A DNA stretch of 64,000 nt from Haemophilus parainfluenzae (GCF_036288925.1 NZ_CP127167.1:2108001-2172000), one strand, 5' to 3'; counted from the stretch's first letter, positions 53,533 to 64,000 are shown. Program-made: numbers and translations. The notes: a model not told the origin generated them from the letters alone.

Positions 53533-54534
53533 TTACAGATTGGAATATTTTATATTTGCCATCTTCGCCGCAAGATACAGCGCTTCGGTCATGCTTTTAC
53601 TGTCCGCCGTGCCGCTGCCGGCAATCGGGAATGCAGTGCCGTGATCCACGGAGGTGCGGATAAACGGTAGCCCTACGGTTACGTTCACGCCGGAATCGAA
53701 ACCGAGCAGTTTAATCGGGATATGACCCTGATCGTGATACATCACCACCACAATATCGAATTCGTTTAAATTCACCGCCCGGTGAAACACGGTATCCGGC
53801 GGGATCGGGCCGATGGCGTTAATGCCTTGGCGCTGCGCCGCCGTAACGGCCGGTACGATTTCCTTATCGTCTTCGTCGCCGAACATGCCGTTTTCGCCGC
53901 AATGGGGATTGAGCCCGGCAACCGCCACCCGCGGTGCGTTGAAACCCAGCATTCTGGCGTTTTCGTCGGCAAGTTCGATGACTTTCAAGACCCGTTCTTT
54001 TTGCACTAAATCGCAGGCTTTGCGCAGCTGCACATGGGTGGTCACGTGAATGACCCGTAATTTTTCGCTCACCAACATCATGGAATAATCTTTGGTGTTG
54101 CTCAGCGCGGCCAGAATTTCCGTATGACCCGGAAACATTTTGCCGCCCGCATGCAGCGCTTCTTTATTCAGCGGCGCGGTGACTATGGCGTGAATTTTGC
54201 CCGCCTGCACGTATTGCACCGCACGTTCGATATATTCATAGGCAGCTTTGCCCGCTACAGGGCTGACCTGTGAGAACGGCAAATCTACTGGTAAATTGTT
54301 TAAATCCACCACATCAATTACGCCGTATTCGCTTTCGGCTTCCGTCACATCGTTAATTACTCGCAACTGCAAATCGGATTTCACAATGCCCAATGCACGC
54401 TGCATAATTTTATAATCGCCAATCACCACGGGACGGGCCAATTCATAAATACGTTTGTCCGCCAATGCTTTAATAATGACTTCCGGTCCGATACCCGCAC
54501 CGTCACCCATTGTGATACCTAAAATCGGATTCAT
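53533..54534 (-). CDS. pdxA2: 4-phospho-D-threonate / 4-phospho-D-erythronate dehydrogenase (PdxA2 type)
   Basis: 333-residue PdxA-fold NAD-dependent dehydrogenase. The PdxA2 branch oxidises and decarboxylates 4-phospho-threonate or -erythronate to dihydroxyacetone phosphate and CO2. The sequence has ITMGDGAGIGPEV at the start and metal-site histidines in FPGHTEILA and VMYHDQGHIPIK. HGTAFPIAGSGTADSKSM follows. Its place between two acid-sugar kinases and a permease argues strongly for the catabolic PdxA2 role and not vitamin B6 synthesis. Codons are GC-rich compared with the adjacent permease. Confidence 0.88.
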   Translation of the reverse strand: MNPILGITMGDGAGIGPEVIIKALADKRIYELARPVVIGDYKIMQRALGIVKSDLQLRVINDVTEAESEYGVIDVVDLNNLPVDLPFSQVSPVAGKAAYEYIERAVQYVQAGKIHAIVTAPLNKEALHAGGKMFPGHTEILAALSNTKDYSMMLVSEKLRVIHVTTHVQLRKACDLVQKERVLKVIELADENARMLGFNAPRVAVAGLNPHCGENGMFGDEDDKEIVPAVTAAQRQGINAIGPIPPDTVFHRAVNLNEFDIVVVMYHDQGHIPIKLLGFDSGVNVTVGLPFIRTSVDHGTAFPIAGSGTADSKSMTEALYLAAKMANIKYSNL

Positions 54535-54545
54535 TTTTCCTCCAT

Positions 54546-55799
54546 TTAATTTCTAACAAAATCAATAATTTTTTCTAATACATTCGGACTGCCGAAAGCT
54601 CCGGCTTTGGTGATGACCGGAATATGAGATAACCGACTGTCGGCAAAATATCCCACGGGGACGCCTTGCTCGATTTCATCAACAACCCGATAACGCACCG
54701 CATTCAATACGTTTGCCACACCGATAGCAATATCACCACCGGTTAAAAACAAGGTCGCAATACGTAACTCGACGCCTTGTAAAATTTTCGCCACCGCGGC
54801 GGATAAATTCGCGCAAACTTTTTCTCCCAGTGCGGCACGGCTTAATCCGTAGCGTTCGCATAACGCATCGATTTTTTTTCGTGCCGTTATGTCGCTCTCG
54901 GTTTTCAGCACTACGTCTCGACCGGCTTGAAGTGCGGTCAAAATCGACCGAATTTCCCGCTGTTTTACAAAATCCTCAGTAAAAAGCCGTTCAACCTTGA
55001 TATTTACCGACACGACTTCACGACGACAAACCAACCGCTGTACCTGTTCGTTGTTTTTTTCACTTATTGAACCGACGACAAATAAAATCGGTAATGCGCG
55101 CTCCGATTCGATTTGTGAATCTTGTAAGTAATATTGTTTAGGCAAATAAGCGGCTAAGCCGGAAGAACCGACCAAAATCGACGTATTCAAGGAATCGCTT
55201 ACGCCTAATTGTGCGATAACGGCTAAATCTCGCTCGGTTCGGGCATCAAAAGCAAAAATACATTTATGATGCTGGTTGGAAATATGATTGATTTCGCTCA
55301 AGATGGAATGACTATGTAGCTTCGCCGAATGGATTTCAATAACCGGTTTAATAATTTCACGCACATTGGAAGAGCAAATCGGCGTTTTAGGATCCGTCGC
55401 AAATTCGGTTTGCAGCAAAGGAACATCATTTACATAGCAAATTCCGTCACGCACGGTACGACCGGCAGACGGCAACGCCGCACAAAAAAAGATAATCCGA
55501 TTTTCCGTATTCACCAATAAGGATTCTAATTCGGTGCCGATAGATACTTCCTCGCAACGTGGAATCAACCTTTTATAAATACGTTTATTTTCAATATGAT
55601 ATAAAGATAAAACGGTTCTAATACGCAAAGCGGCCTCAGCTATCGCAACGGCCCGACTATCCGTGTTCACTACGATGACATCGGATTGAACGGCAATCGG
55701 TTTGCGCCAGTCTAACACAATATCCACCACCGCATTATTTTTGATAAATAATACGCCCGTGTCGTTTGCACTGGTGAAATCATCTGCGATAACCAACAC
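54546..55799 (-). CDS. Second DUF1537 acid-sugar kinase, substrate motif scrambled by compensated indels
   Basis: 417-residue DUF1537-family protein, first gene of the operon, with a GTG start at 55799 and GGGAAG before it. VIADDFTSANDTG and VNTDSRA are recognisable, as are the C-terminal LTGGDIAIGV, EQGVPVGYF and ITKAGAFGSPNVL. Where the family has KxDSTLRG, this protein reads KRLIPRCEEVS (residues 76-86). In the +2 frame the same DNA encodes KVDSTLRGSI. One base lost from an A run and a duplicated TATC explain the change and restore the frame afterwards. It is therefore likely inactive or altered. Sequencing error is possible but would need two independent errors. Confidence 0.85.
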   Translation of the reverse strand: MLVIADDFTSANDTGVLFIKNNAVVDIVLDWRKPIAVQSDVIVVNTDSRAVAIAEAALRIRTVLSLYHIENKRIYKRLIPRCEEVSIGTELESLLVNTENRIIFFCAALPSAGRTVRDGICYVNDVPLLQTEFATDPKTPICSSNVREIIKPVIEIHSAKLHSHSILSEINHISNQHHKCIFAFDARTERDLAVIAQLGVSDSLNTSILVGSSGLAAYLPKQYYLQDSQIESERALPILFVVGSISEKNNEQVQRLVCRREVVSVNIKVERLFTEDFVKQREIRSILTALQAGRDVVLKTESDITARKKIDALCERYGLSRAALGEKVCANLSAAVAKILQGVELRIATLFLTGGDIAIGVANVLNAVRYRVVDEIEQGVPVGYFADSRLSHIPVITKAGAFGSPNVLEKIIDFVRN

Positions 55800-55833
55800 T
55801 CGTTTCTTCCCGCCATTATTTTTGTTGGCAAGA

Positions 55834-55876
55834 AGTATATAAAAATTAAAATCAAAAAACTGTGAACAATATCACA
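55834..55876 (-). promoter_or_regulatory. Class II CRP promoter of the acid-sugar operon
   Basis: TGTGAACAATATCACA at 55861-55876 matches the CRP consensus TGTGA-N6-TCACA in all ten defined bases. TATACT lies at 55839-55834 on the minus strand. With a start near 55827 the CRP site is centred at -41.5, the exact class II position. The leader to the GTG start is then about 27 nt. Confidence 0.85.
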
Positions 55877-55925
55877 AATTTGATTATTTATATTCTTTAT
55901 GATTAATTTTAATCAAATAAAGATG

Positions 55926-55953
55926 AAAAAATACGGTCAGAACCGACCGCACT
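55926..55953 (-). terminator. Terminator of the gmk-rpoZ-spoT-recG operon, containing an uptake sequence
   Basis: On the minus strand GCGGTC and GACCGT pair around GGTTCT and run into TTTTTTC, 10-37 bp after recG. The left arm holds the uptake core AAGTGCGGTC. Confidence 0.82.
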
Positions 55954-55962
55954 TTAATGACT

Positions 55963-58044
55963 TTAAGCGTTAGTATAAATTTCCCGCTGACCGAGCCAGC
56001 GTTTTATCAGACTTTCGGCGAGTTCGGGAGACTGCCGCATTAATCGTTTGGCATAATGTTGGATCAGCGGGATCATTTTACGATCACGCATTAAATTCGC
56101 CACTTTAAATTCGGCAATTCCTGTCTGTTTGGTGCCTAACACCTCACCTGGACCGCGAATTTCTAAATCTTTTTCCGAAATCACAAAGCCATCTTGGCTA
56201 TCACGCAATACCTGTAAACGTTTTTGCGACACTTTACCCAACGGCGGTTTATACATTAAGACACAAAAAGACGCCGTACTGCCACGCCCTACTCGTCCAC
56301 GTAACTGATGGAGTTGTGATAAGCCCAAACGCTCTGCATTTTCAATGATCATTAGACTGGCATTCGGCACATCCACGCCCACTTCGATCACGGTTGTAGC
56401 CACAAGCAAATCGAGTTCTGCATTTTTAAAGGCAGCCATAATATCTTGTTTTTCTTGCGGTTTCATTCTCCCATGTACAAGGCCAATTTTAAGCATCGGC
56501 AAGGCTTTCGTTAAATCTTCCCAAATTGCCTCGGCTGCTTGCGCTTCTAATACTTCAGACTCATCAATTAAAGTACAAACCCAATAAGCCTGACGCTTTT
56601 CATTAATACAGGCATTTTTGACTCGAGCAACGATTTCATCACGACGCTCTTCTGAAATAACAACCGTCGTAATCGGCGTTCGACCTGGTGGCAATTCATC
56701 AATAATCGACGTATCAAGATCAGCATAAACCGTCATCGCTAATGTTCTTGGGATTGGTGTTGCTGTCATAATCAGTTGATGTGGATAAAATCCTGCTTTT
56801 TCGCCTTTTTCTCGCAACATTAAACGTTGATGCACACCAAAACGATGTTGTTCATCAATAATCACCAAGGCTAAATCGGCAAATTCTACTTCTTCTTGGA
56901 ATAAAGCATGCGTGCCCACCACCATTTGTACCGCACCGGACTTAATTTTTTCCAATTCGGTTTGGCGAGCTTTCCCTTTCACCTTACCCGCTAACCAGCC
57001 TACTTCAATACTAAAAGGCTCTAACCAACGACGGAAATTATTGGCATGCTGTTCAGCTAAAATTTCCGTTGGTGCCATTAAAGCCACTTGTTTGCCATTA
57101 TCAATCGCTAATAAGGCAGCTAAGGCGGCCACTAATGTTTTCCCCGAACCTACATCCCCTTGAACAAGGCGCATCATTGGATAATCTTTCGCTAAATCCT
57201 GTTCAATATCTGCCACAACTCTATTTTGGGCATTCGTTGGTTGAAAAGGCAAAGATGCAAGAAAACGTTGCTTCAAATCGGTTTGATAATGCAATGGCAA
57301 CGCTAAAAACTGCTGCGTACCCAACCGCACTTTTTGCATCGCAAGATTATGTGCAAGAAGCTCTTCAAAGATAAGTCGTTGCTGTGCGGGATGTTGTCCT
57401 TTCTCCAAAATATCTAATGAGATATCTGGCGGCGGACGATGCAAAAATCGAATAGCCTCTTTTAGGCTAAAAGGATGTGGATTAAATTCATTAGGTAAAA
57501 TTTCCGTTAATTGGATTTTATCGAGTAAAGCCAATGCTTGATCGGTTAGCTTACGTAATGAATTTTGTTTTAAACCTTCCGTTGTGGAATAAATAGGCGT
57601 GAGCGTTTCCTCTAAAACCAATGGCGTATTATCCCGTATGATTTGATATTCAGGATGATGAATTTCTGCCATAAAACGCCCGCGTTTAATTTCACCAAAC
57701 GCTTTGACGCGCGTACCAATCTGAAAACTGTTTTTCATCCCCGAATTAAAATTGAAAAAACGGAGCATAATCTTGCTCGTTCCATCAGAAAGACTGACGG
57801 TTAAAATAGGACGACGCCCAAAGGCAACTTCACAGGTTTGGACAACCCCTTCAATGGTGGCATATTGTTCAGGACGAAGATCAGCAATGGGTGTTATTCT
57901 CGTGCGATCTTCATAACGGATGGGTAAATGAAAAAGCAAGTCTTGGAGATTATGAATTCCAATACGGCTTAATTTATCGGAGATTGCCGCACCTACACCA
58001 GATAAAGTCGTTAAAGGAACGGCATCGAGAAGTTGCGTGCTCAT
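55963..58044 (-). CDS. recG: ATP-dependent DNA helicase RecG
   Basis: 693-residue branched-DNA helicase acting at stalled forks and recombination intermediates. An N-terminal wedge domain begins with SGVGAAISDKLSRIGI. The helicase core has Walker A QGDVGSGKTLVA near residue 295, DEQHRFGV near 398, TATPIPRTLAM, and the C-terminal motif HQLRGRVGRG. Its start overlaps the spoT stop by one base. It is the last gene of the operon, as in H. influenzae. Confidence 0.97.
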   Translation of the reverse strand: MSTQLLDAVPLTTLSGVGAAISDKLSRIGIHNLQDLLFHLPIRYEDRTRITPIADLRPEQYATIEGVVQTCEVAFGRRPILTVSLSDGTSKIMLRFFNFNSGMKNSFQIGTRVKAFGEIKRGRFMAEIHHPEYQIIRDNTPLVLEETLTPIYSTTEGLKQNSLRKLTDQALALLDKIQLTEILPNEFNPHPFSLKEAIRFLHRPPPDISLDILEKGQHPAQQRLIFEELLAHNLAMQKVRLGTQQFLALPLHYQTDLKQRFLASLPFQPTNAQNRVVADIEQDLAKDYPMMRLVQGDVGSGKTLVAALAALLAIDNGKQVALMAPTEILAEQHANNFRRWLEPFSIEVGWLAGKVKGKARQTELEKIKSGAVQMVVGTHALFQEEVEFADLALVIIDEQHRFGVHQRLMLREKGEKAGFYPHQLIMTATPIPRTLAMTVYADLDTSIIDELPPGRTPITTVVISEERRDEIVARVKNACINEKRQAYWVCTLIDESEVLEAQAAEAIWEDLTKALPMLKIGLVHGRMKPQEKQDIMAAFKNAELDLLVATTVIEVGVDVPNASLMIIENAERLGLSQLHQLRGRVGRGSTASFCVLMYKPPLGKVSQKRLQVLRDSQDGFVISEKDLEIRGPGEVLGTKQTGIAEFKVANLMRDRKMIPLIQHYAKRLMRQSPELAESLIKRWLGQREIYTNA

Positions 58045-60164
58045 TATGCTTCATTAATATTGCGCTTTAAACGAATCACACTGGTAATTTGTTTGATTTT
58101 TCGCATAATGTTTTCTAAATGATAGATATCTCTCGCGCCAACTTGGATAATGACTAATAGCAGATTATTCTCTAATTCTTCAGTCCAAATACTTTGAATA
58201 TTACTTTCACAAGTCGCGACCGCTGTCATGAGGCTACCTAATACATTTTGTTCATTAAGCATTTCAATGTGTAATTCGGCATCAAAATTGACCGCACTTT
58301 CAGCCTCTTCCCATTTTGCCGCGGTGAAATCTTTGGCATTACCTGACGTTAAATTAGAACAAGCTTGATGATGTACAACCACGCCTTTCTTCGCAGTACT
58401 TAATGCCACGATCGGATCACCCGGAATTGGATGACAACATTGAGCAAAAGACGCTTTCATTTCGCCATCTCGGCTCAGTGTTAGTGTACTTTGCGTATTT
58501 TCAGAAACTCCATCCACATCAATTTCAATGGCTTCATCCATTAATTGATGCGCAATGACACTCGACATTTGGTTACCTATGCCAATTTCCTCAAAAAGCT
58601 CATTGAGGCTTGAGAGATTCAATTCATTTAGTAACGCTTGGATTTTCTCTTCAGAAACCTCAGAGAGATAATGAGGTTTTAAGGCCATTTCTAGCTGTTT
58701 TTTACCCGTCTGAACCGCATCATCTGCACGCAATAATTTTAAGAAATGACGAATACGGGTTCTTGCGCGAGCCGTCACTACAAAGTTTAACCAGCTAACG
58801 CTTGGATGAGTATTTTCACTGGTCACAATCTCAACAGTTTGACCAGATTCTAAAGCTTGTGATAACGGATAAGGTTTATGCTCTACTACTGCCGCAACAC
58901 AATGATTTCCCACATCAGAATGCACGGCATAAGCAAAATCGACAGCTGTTGCGCCCATTGGTAATTCAACGATACGACCTTTCGGCGTAAAGACATAGAT
59001 TTCTTTCGGGAAAAATTCAGATTTTACGTTCTCAATAAACTCAAAGGAGTTACCCACGTTTTGTTGAATATCTACCAGGCTTTGTAACCAACGTTGTGCA
59101 CGTACTTGAGCGGTGGTGCTATCGTTTTTACCACCTTCTTTATACACCCAATGAGCGGTAACTCCCATTTCAGCAACCTGTTCCATCTCTTCAGTTTGAA
59201 GATGAACTTCTACTGGGACACCATGAGGGCCAATCATTGAGGTCTGTAAAGCTTGGTAGCCATTTGCACGTGGCACGGCAATATAATCTTTCACTTTACC
59301 AGGACGAGGCTTATACAAACTATGCATTTGCCCCAACCCGCGATAGCAATCATCAACCGAATTCACAATAACGCGGAAAGCATAAATATCCATAATGGAA
59401 TGGAATTTCTGATCTTTCATGCGCATTTTTTGGTAAATTTTATAGAGATGTTTTTCACGTCCCCAAATACGATTTGTAATGCCTACATTATCAAGACGTT
59501 GTGAAATATCATTAGAAATGCGTTGAATCAATTCTTGACGAGAGCCACGCGCTTGTTCGACGAGCTTTTTCAGTACTTCATAACGACGAGGATGCATTGC
59601 TTCAAAAGATAAATCTTCTAATTCATTCTTGATATGCTCAATGCCTAAACGGTGGGCTAATGGGCAGTAAATCTCTAGAGTTTCTTTTGCGATACGACGG
59701 CGTTTATCCGGACGCAATGAACCCAACGTTCGCATATTATGGGTACGGTCAGCCAGTTTGATTAAGACGACGCGAATATCTCGAGTCATCGCTAAAATCA
59801 TTTTGCGGAAGTTTTCAACCTGTGCTTCTTGGCGGGTACGGAATTTCAATTTATCTAGTTTCGATACGCCGTCAACAATTTCGGCTACGCTAGCACCAAA
59901 TTCATCTTTTAATTGGGATTCGGTATAAGGGGTATCTTCGATAACATCGTGCAATAACGCGGCCATGATTGCTTCATGGTCTAAATGCATTTCCGCAATA
60001 ATTGAAGCTACTGCAACAGGGTGAGTAATGTAAGGTTCGCCGCTTGAGCGAAATTGTCCTTCGTGAGCATCTCGCGCAATGACGAATGCACGTTTGATTA
60101 ATTCAATTTTATCGGCGGGCAAATACCCCTGAATAATTCGATCTAAATCTGCAAACAATTCCAA
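58044..60164 (-). CDS. spoT: Bifunctional (p)ppGpp synthetase/hydrolase SpoT
   Basis: 706-residue stringent-response enzyme. The HD hydrolase domain is intact (EPYITHPVAVASII and LLHDVIEDT near residue 70). A synthetase domain follows (about 230-345, DIYAFRVIVN and YKPRPGKVKDYIAVPRANGYQ). TGS (VFTPKGRIVELPMGATAVDFAYAVHSDVG near residue 395), a helical region, a zinc-finger-like CCHPIPGDP segment and an ACT domain complete it. It lies between rpoZ and recG. Confidence 0.96.
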   Translation of the reverse strand: MELFADLDRIIQGYLPADKIELIKRAFVIARDAHEGQFRSSGEPYITHPVAVASIIAEMHLDHEAIMAALLHDVIEDTPYTESQLKDEFGASVAEIVDGVSKLDKLKFRTRQEAQVENFRKMILAMTRDIRVVLIKLADRTHNMRTLGSLRPDKRRRIAKETLEIYCPLAHRLGIEHIKNELEDLSFEAMHPRRYEVLKKLVEQARGSRQELIQRISNDISQRLDNVGITNRIWGREKHLYKIYQKMRMKDQKFHSIMDIYAFRVIVNSVDDCYRGLGQMHSLYKPRPGKVKDYIAVPRANGYQALQTSMIGPHGVPVEVHLQTEEMEQVAEMGVTAHWVYKEGGKNDSTTAQVRAQRWLQSLVDIQQNVGNSFEFIENVKSEFFPKEIYVFTPKGRIVELPMGATAVDFAYAVHSDVGNHCVAAVVEHKPYPLSQALESGQTVEIVTSENTHPSVSWLNFVVTARARTRIRHFLKLLRADDAVQTGKKQLEMALKPHYLSEVSEEKIQALLNELNLSSLNELFEEIGIGNQMSSVIAHQLMDEAIEIDVDGVSENTQSTLTLSRDGEMKASFAQCCHPIPGDPIVALSTAKKGVVVHHQACSNLTSGNAKDFTAAKWEEAESAVNFDAELHIEMLNEQNVLGSLMTAVATCESNIQSIWTEELENNLLLVIIQVGARDIYHLENIMRKIKQITSVIRLKRNINEA

Positions 60165-60239
60165 AGGACACCTGACTTTTTGTAGAGAGAAAGACTAGGC
60201 GATCAAAATAGCTTTAATTTTGACCGCTCTTTAATGAGA

Positions 60240-60506
60240 TTATTCTGCGATTAACGCTACAGCCACTTCTTCATTACGTTGAGAAACTGCCGCATCTAAA
60301 TACTCTTTTGCATCCATGATTTCTTGGTTGATTAACCCTTTTTCGATTTCACGTAATGCGATTACTGTTGGTTTATCGTTATCTTCCGGCACTAACGGCT
60401 CACTTTGATGTAACTCTAATTGTCTCGCACGACGAGCGGCGGTTAAAATTAAATCAAAACGGTTACCAATTTTTTCTACTGCATCTTGCACAGTCACTCG
60501 AGCCAT
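60240..60506 (-). CDS. rpoZ: RNA polymerase omega subunit
   Basis: 88-residue omega subunit that aids RNA polymerase assembly and forms part of a ppGpp site. Conserved parts are [29 protein letters not shown] near the start and [15 protein letters not shown]. It lies between gmk and spoT, the usual gamma-proteobacterial order. ATCGGAG lies before the ATG. Confidence 0.97.
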   Translation of the reverse strand: MARVTVQDAVEKIGNRFDLILTAARRARQLELHQSEPLVPEDNDKPTVIALREIEKGLINQEIMDAKEYLDAAVSQRNEEVAVALIAE

Positions 60507-60566
60507 GTTTTACTCCGATGTTAAAAATAATGTCTATAAAGGGAAAATATTGTACTCAATTCAAGC

Positions 60567-61193
60567 TTATTTTGCTAGTAGCTGATGAATTAAGTCTGCA
60601 TTTTCTGTTTGTTGATAAGCTTTGGTCAAGCGTTCCGCCTGCAAAATACTTTGTAAATCTGCCAATGCCTGTTCAAAATTATCGTTCACAATAACATAAT
60701 CATATTCATCATAATGCGAAATCTCGCTAATTGCTTTTGACATTCGCTCAGCAATGACCTCTTTGCTATCCTGTCCGCGTCCAACCAAGCGGCGCTCTAA
60801 TTCTGGCAATGACGGTGGCAAAATAAAAATGCTTTTTACAGAAGGTACTTTTTGACGAATTTGCTGCGCACCTCGCCAGTCAATATCTAAAAACACATCA
60901 ATGCCTTTTGCTAAGTTTTCTTCAATTGCTGGCAATGAAGTGCCGTAATAATTACCGCCAAACACTTTTGCATATTCTAAGAAGTGGCCTTTTTCAATTA
61001 AGGTTTCAAATTCTTCTACTGAAACAAAATAATAATGCACACCATGACTTTCGCCTAGTCGAGGAGAACGCGTTGTGTGTGAAATAGACACCATTTTTTT
61101 TGTGCCTTGATTTTTTTCTAATAACGCGGAAATTAATGATGACTTACCCGCTCCACTCGGTGCAGAAAGAATATATAAATTACCTTGAGACAT
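60567..61193 (-). CDS. gmk: Guanylate kinase
   Basis: 208-residue enzyme that phosphorylates GMP to GDP. The P-loop is [16 protein letters not shown] near residues 8-23. GMP-binding parts are [20 protein letters not shown] and [16 protein letters not shown], and the lid contains [18 protein letters not shown] chose the ATG at 61193, which matches the family. An extension to 61256 would add 21 residues with no homology. It is divergent from gapA. Confidence 0.97.
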   Translation of the reverse strand: MSQGNLYILSAPSGAGKSSLISALLEKNQGTKKMVSISHTTRSPRLGESHGVHYYFVSVEEFETLIEKGHFLEYAKVFGGNYYGTSLPAIEENLAKGIDVFLDIDWRGAQQIRQKVPSVKSIFILPPSLPELERRLVGRGQDSKEVIAERMSKAISEISHYDEYDYVIVNDNFEQALADLQSILQAERLTKAYQQTENADLIHQLLAK

Positions 61194-61284
61194 AATTGAA
61201 ACCTCTTGTTGTTGTTTGTTTTTATTATACAAAAAGAAAATGAAAAGTGCGGTCAAATTTTCATTTGTTTTTACAAATCATTAA

Positions 61285-62430
<1,146 letters not shown>

Positions 62431-62449
62431 TCAAAATCGCTAAAAAATT

Positions 62450-62474
62450 AACCGCTCTTTTTAGAGCGGTTTTT
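62450..62474 (+). terminator. Terminator of gapA
   Basis: AACCGCTCT and AGAGCGGTT pair around a short T-rich loop, followed by TTTTT, 20 bp after the gapA stop. Confidence 0.93.
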
Positions 62475-62655
62475 TATTTCCAATTCATTTCACTTGATCA
62501 ATATTTTTAAATTCTTTATTTCTCATCCAGAGATAAAAATAGAAAATAAATATGTCTATTATTTATTCTATATTCACAAAATAACAACATTTCACTAGAT
62601 TTTAAATTTATTTCGTTTATATTAGCGTACACTTGTTCGCTCAAATAAGGCTTAT

Positions 62656-64000
62656 ATGAATTTAGAACGTCATTTCGTCAATCGAATTCGCCAACAGGCA
62701 AAAACTCGTCAAAATGCAACCGCACTTCGCCATAAAATTAATGGCTTATGGAAAGATATTTCGTGGAACGCATTTCAACAACAGCTTGATCAGCTGTCAT
62801 TAGCTTTTCTTGCTTGTAACATTCAAGCACAAGATAAAATTGCGATTTTTGCACAGAATATGTCACGTTGGACAATCGCAGATATTGCGGCACTTCAAGT
62901 CCGCGCTATAACTGTTCCAATTTATGCAACCAATACCGCACAACAAGCTGAATTTATTTTAAATCATGCCGATGTCAAAATTCTGTTTGTCGGTGATCAA
63001 GAACAATATGATCAAGCGTTAGAAATTGCGCATCAATGTCCACAATTACAAAAAATTGTGGCCATGAAAGAACAAATTCAATTGAGTGAAAATACTCTTT
63101 CTTGCCATTGGGACGATTTAATTAAATTAGGCAAAGCCGAATTTCAGGCTGAATTTGAAACTCGCTTAGCAAATAAAACGATGGATGATTTATTCACGAT
63201 CATCTACACCTCAGGCACAACAGGTGAACCAAAAGGCGTCATGCTTGATTACAGTAACTTGGCGCATCAACTTGAAGCCCATGATATGGCATTAGATGTT
63301 AATCAAGATGAGGTTTCACTTTCTTTTTTACCGTTTAGCCACATTTTTGAGCGTGCTTGGATTGCCTATGTATTACATCGCGGAGCAATTCTTTGCTATC
63401 TCGAAGACACCAATCAAGTACGTGAAGCATTAACGGAAGTACGTCCAACCTTTATGTGTGCAGTACCGCGTTTCTATGAAAAAATTTATTCTGCTGTGCT
63501 TGATAAAGTTCAAAAAGCGCCTTTTATTCGTCAGATGATTTTCCACTGGGCGATTACAGTGGGACAAAAACGTTTTGATCTTCTCTCTCAAAATAAAAAA
63601 GTCCCGTTCTTCTTGCAAAAACGCTATGCATTGGCCGATAAGCTGGTACTTTCTAAACTGCGTTCATTGTTAGGCGGACGAATTAAAATGATGCCTTGCG
63701 GTGGCGCAAAATTAGAACCAAGCATTGGGCTTTTCTTCCATAGCATTGGGATTAATATCAAACTCGGTTACGGCATGACAGAAACCACGGCAACCGTTTC
63801 TTGTTGGGGTGACCATCATTTTAATCCGAATTCTATCGGTAAATTGATGCCAAATGCAGAAGTTAAAATTGGTGAAAATAACGAGATTCTGGTGCGTGGT
63901 GGCATGGTAATGAAAGGCTACTATAAAAAACCTGAAGAAACGGCTCAAGCCTTCACTGAAGATGGGTTCTTGAAAACGGGAGATGCGGGTGAATTTGATG
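62656..64000 (+). CDS. Long-chain acyl-CoA synthetase (FAA1/FadD type), 5' part
   Basis: The first 448 residues of an AMP-forming acyl-CoA ligase. The AMP-binding P-loop [18 protein letters not shown] lies near residue 180. [18 protein letters not shown] and the adenine-binding [13 protein letters not shown] near residue 372 follow. It resembles H. influenzae HI0002, which lies in the same place after gapA. It would activate fatty acids for phospholipid synthesis or turnover. The gene runs off the window. An uptake sequence sits in codons 21-24. Confidence 0.93.
   Translation, partial: MNLERHFVNRIRQQAKTRQNATALRHKINGLWKDISWNAFQQQLDQLSLAFLACNIQAQDKIAIFAQNMSRWTIADIAALQVRAITVPIYATNTAQQAEFILNHADVKILFVGDQEQYDQALEIAHQCPQLQKIVAMKEQIQLSENTLSCHWDDLIKLGKAEFQAEFETRLANKTMDDLFTIIYTSGTTGEPKGVMLDYSNLAHQLEAHDMALDVNQDEVSLSFLPFSHIFERAWIAYVLHRGAILCYLEDTNQVREALTEVRPTFMCAVPRFYEKIYSAVLDKVQKAPFIRQMIFHWAITVGQKRFDLLSQNKKVPFFLQKRYALADKLVLSKLRSLLGGRIKMMPCGGAKLEPSIGLFFHSIGINIKLGYGMTETTATVSCWGDHHFNPNSIGKLMPNAEVKIGENNEILVRGGMVMKGYYKKPEETAQAFTEDGFLKTGDAGEFD

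Noticed and set aside
53533-54534. pdxA for vitamin B6 synthesis
   Set aside because: The GDGAGIGPE start and the acid-sugar kinase neighbours fit the catabolic PdxA2 branch better.

Overview
The window comes from a Pasteurellaceae chromosome, almost certainly Haemophilus and most like H. parainfluenzae or a close relative. I count roughly 45 copies of the Haemophilus-type DNA uptake signal (core AAGTGCGGT or its complement). The genes are AT-rich, and long blocks follow the H. influenzae Rd gene order as I remember it: recC-comQPON-suhB, bioB, thiQPB, ptsHI-crr, rsgA/orn, tsaE-amiB-mutL-miaA-glnE, recG-spoT-rpoZ-gmk and gapA-fadD. Species assignment is inference.

Layout. 1-3.2 kb (minus): the 5' part of recC behind the competence pseudopilin operon comNOPQ, which has a near-consensus CRP-S site. 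3.3-9.1 kb: suhB, bioB, a TPP-riboswitch-controlled thiamine ABC importer, and grxD. 9.2-15.7 kb: a lemA/TPM-domain cluster, ompA (P5-like) and ydiJ. 15.8-23.8 kb: valS, a small palindromic repeat, an orphan coiled-coil membrane protein, yqfB, holC, fumC, a chalcone isomerase-like secreted protein, rimK and grxA. 23.8-29.6 kb: citrate fermentation genes citD-citE-citF-citXG-citT behind an FNR/CRP-like promoter. No citC is present. A decayed gene fragment lies between citT and manA. 29.9-35.6 kb: manA, crr, ptsI, ptsH, rsgA and orn. 35.7-43.9 kb: twin tRNA-Gly genes, then tsaE-amiB-mutL-miaA-glnE. 44.0-49.5 kb (minus): a complete rRNA operon (16S, tRNA-Ile, tRNA-Ala, 23S, 5S) with promoter, boxA and terminator. 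49.6-55.9 kb (minus): murI, then an accessory acid-sugar operon (DUF1537 kinase, PdxA2, KdgT-type permease, second DUF1537 kinase, DeoR regulator). 56-61.2 kb (minus): the gmk-rpoZ-spoT-recG operon. 61.4 kb to the end: gapA and the start of a long-chain acyl-CoA synthetase gene.

How it fits together. Several promoters carry CRP- or FNR-like sites (comNOPQ, fumC, cit, possibly ptsH, acid-sugar operon, gapA). This links the PTS genes present here, which set cAMP levels, to competence, anaerobic carbon use and glycolysis. The acid-sugar operon has a perfect CRP half-site pair, with a -10 box placed exactly as expected for a class II promoter. It should import a four-carbon sugar acid, phosphorylate it, and oxidise and decarboxylate it to dihydroxyacetone phosphate.

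Most unusual. The promoter-proximal kinase of the acid-sugar operon carries two nearby indels that cancel in frame and scramble the conserved KxDSTxRG motif. The second, intact kinase and the permease sit in a more AT-rich block. This looks like an operon whose first kinase was disabled and whose function was covered by a replacement. Other points worth a look are the missing citC and mosaic composition of the cit operon, an in-frame LysM duplication carrying an uptake sequence in amiB, and inverted uptake-sequence pairs used as terminators. I found no CRISPR array, prophage or insertion sequence.
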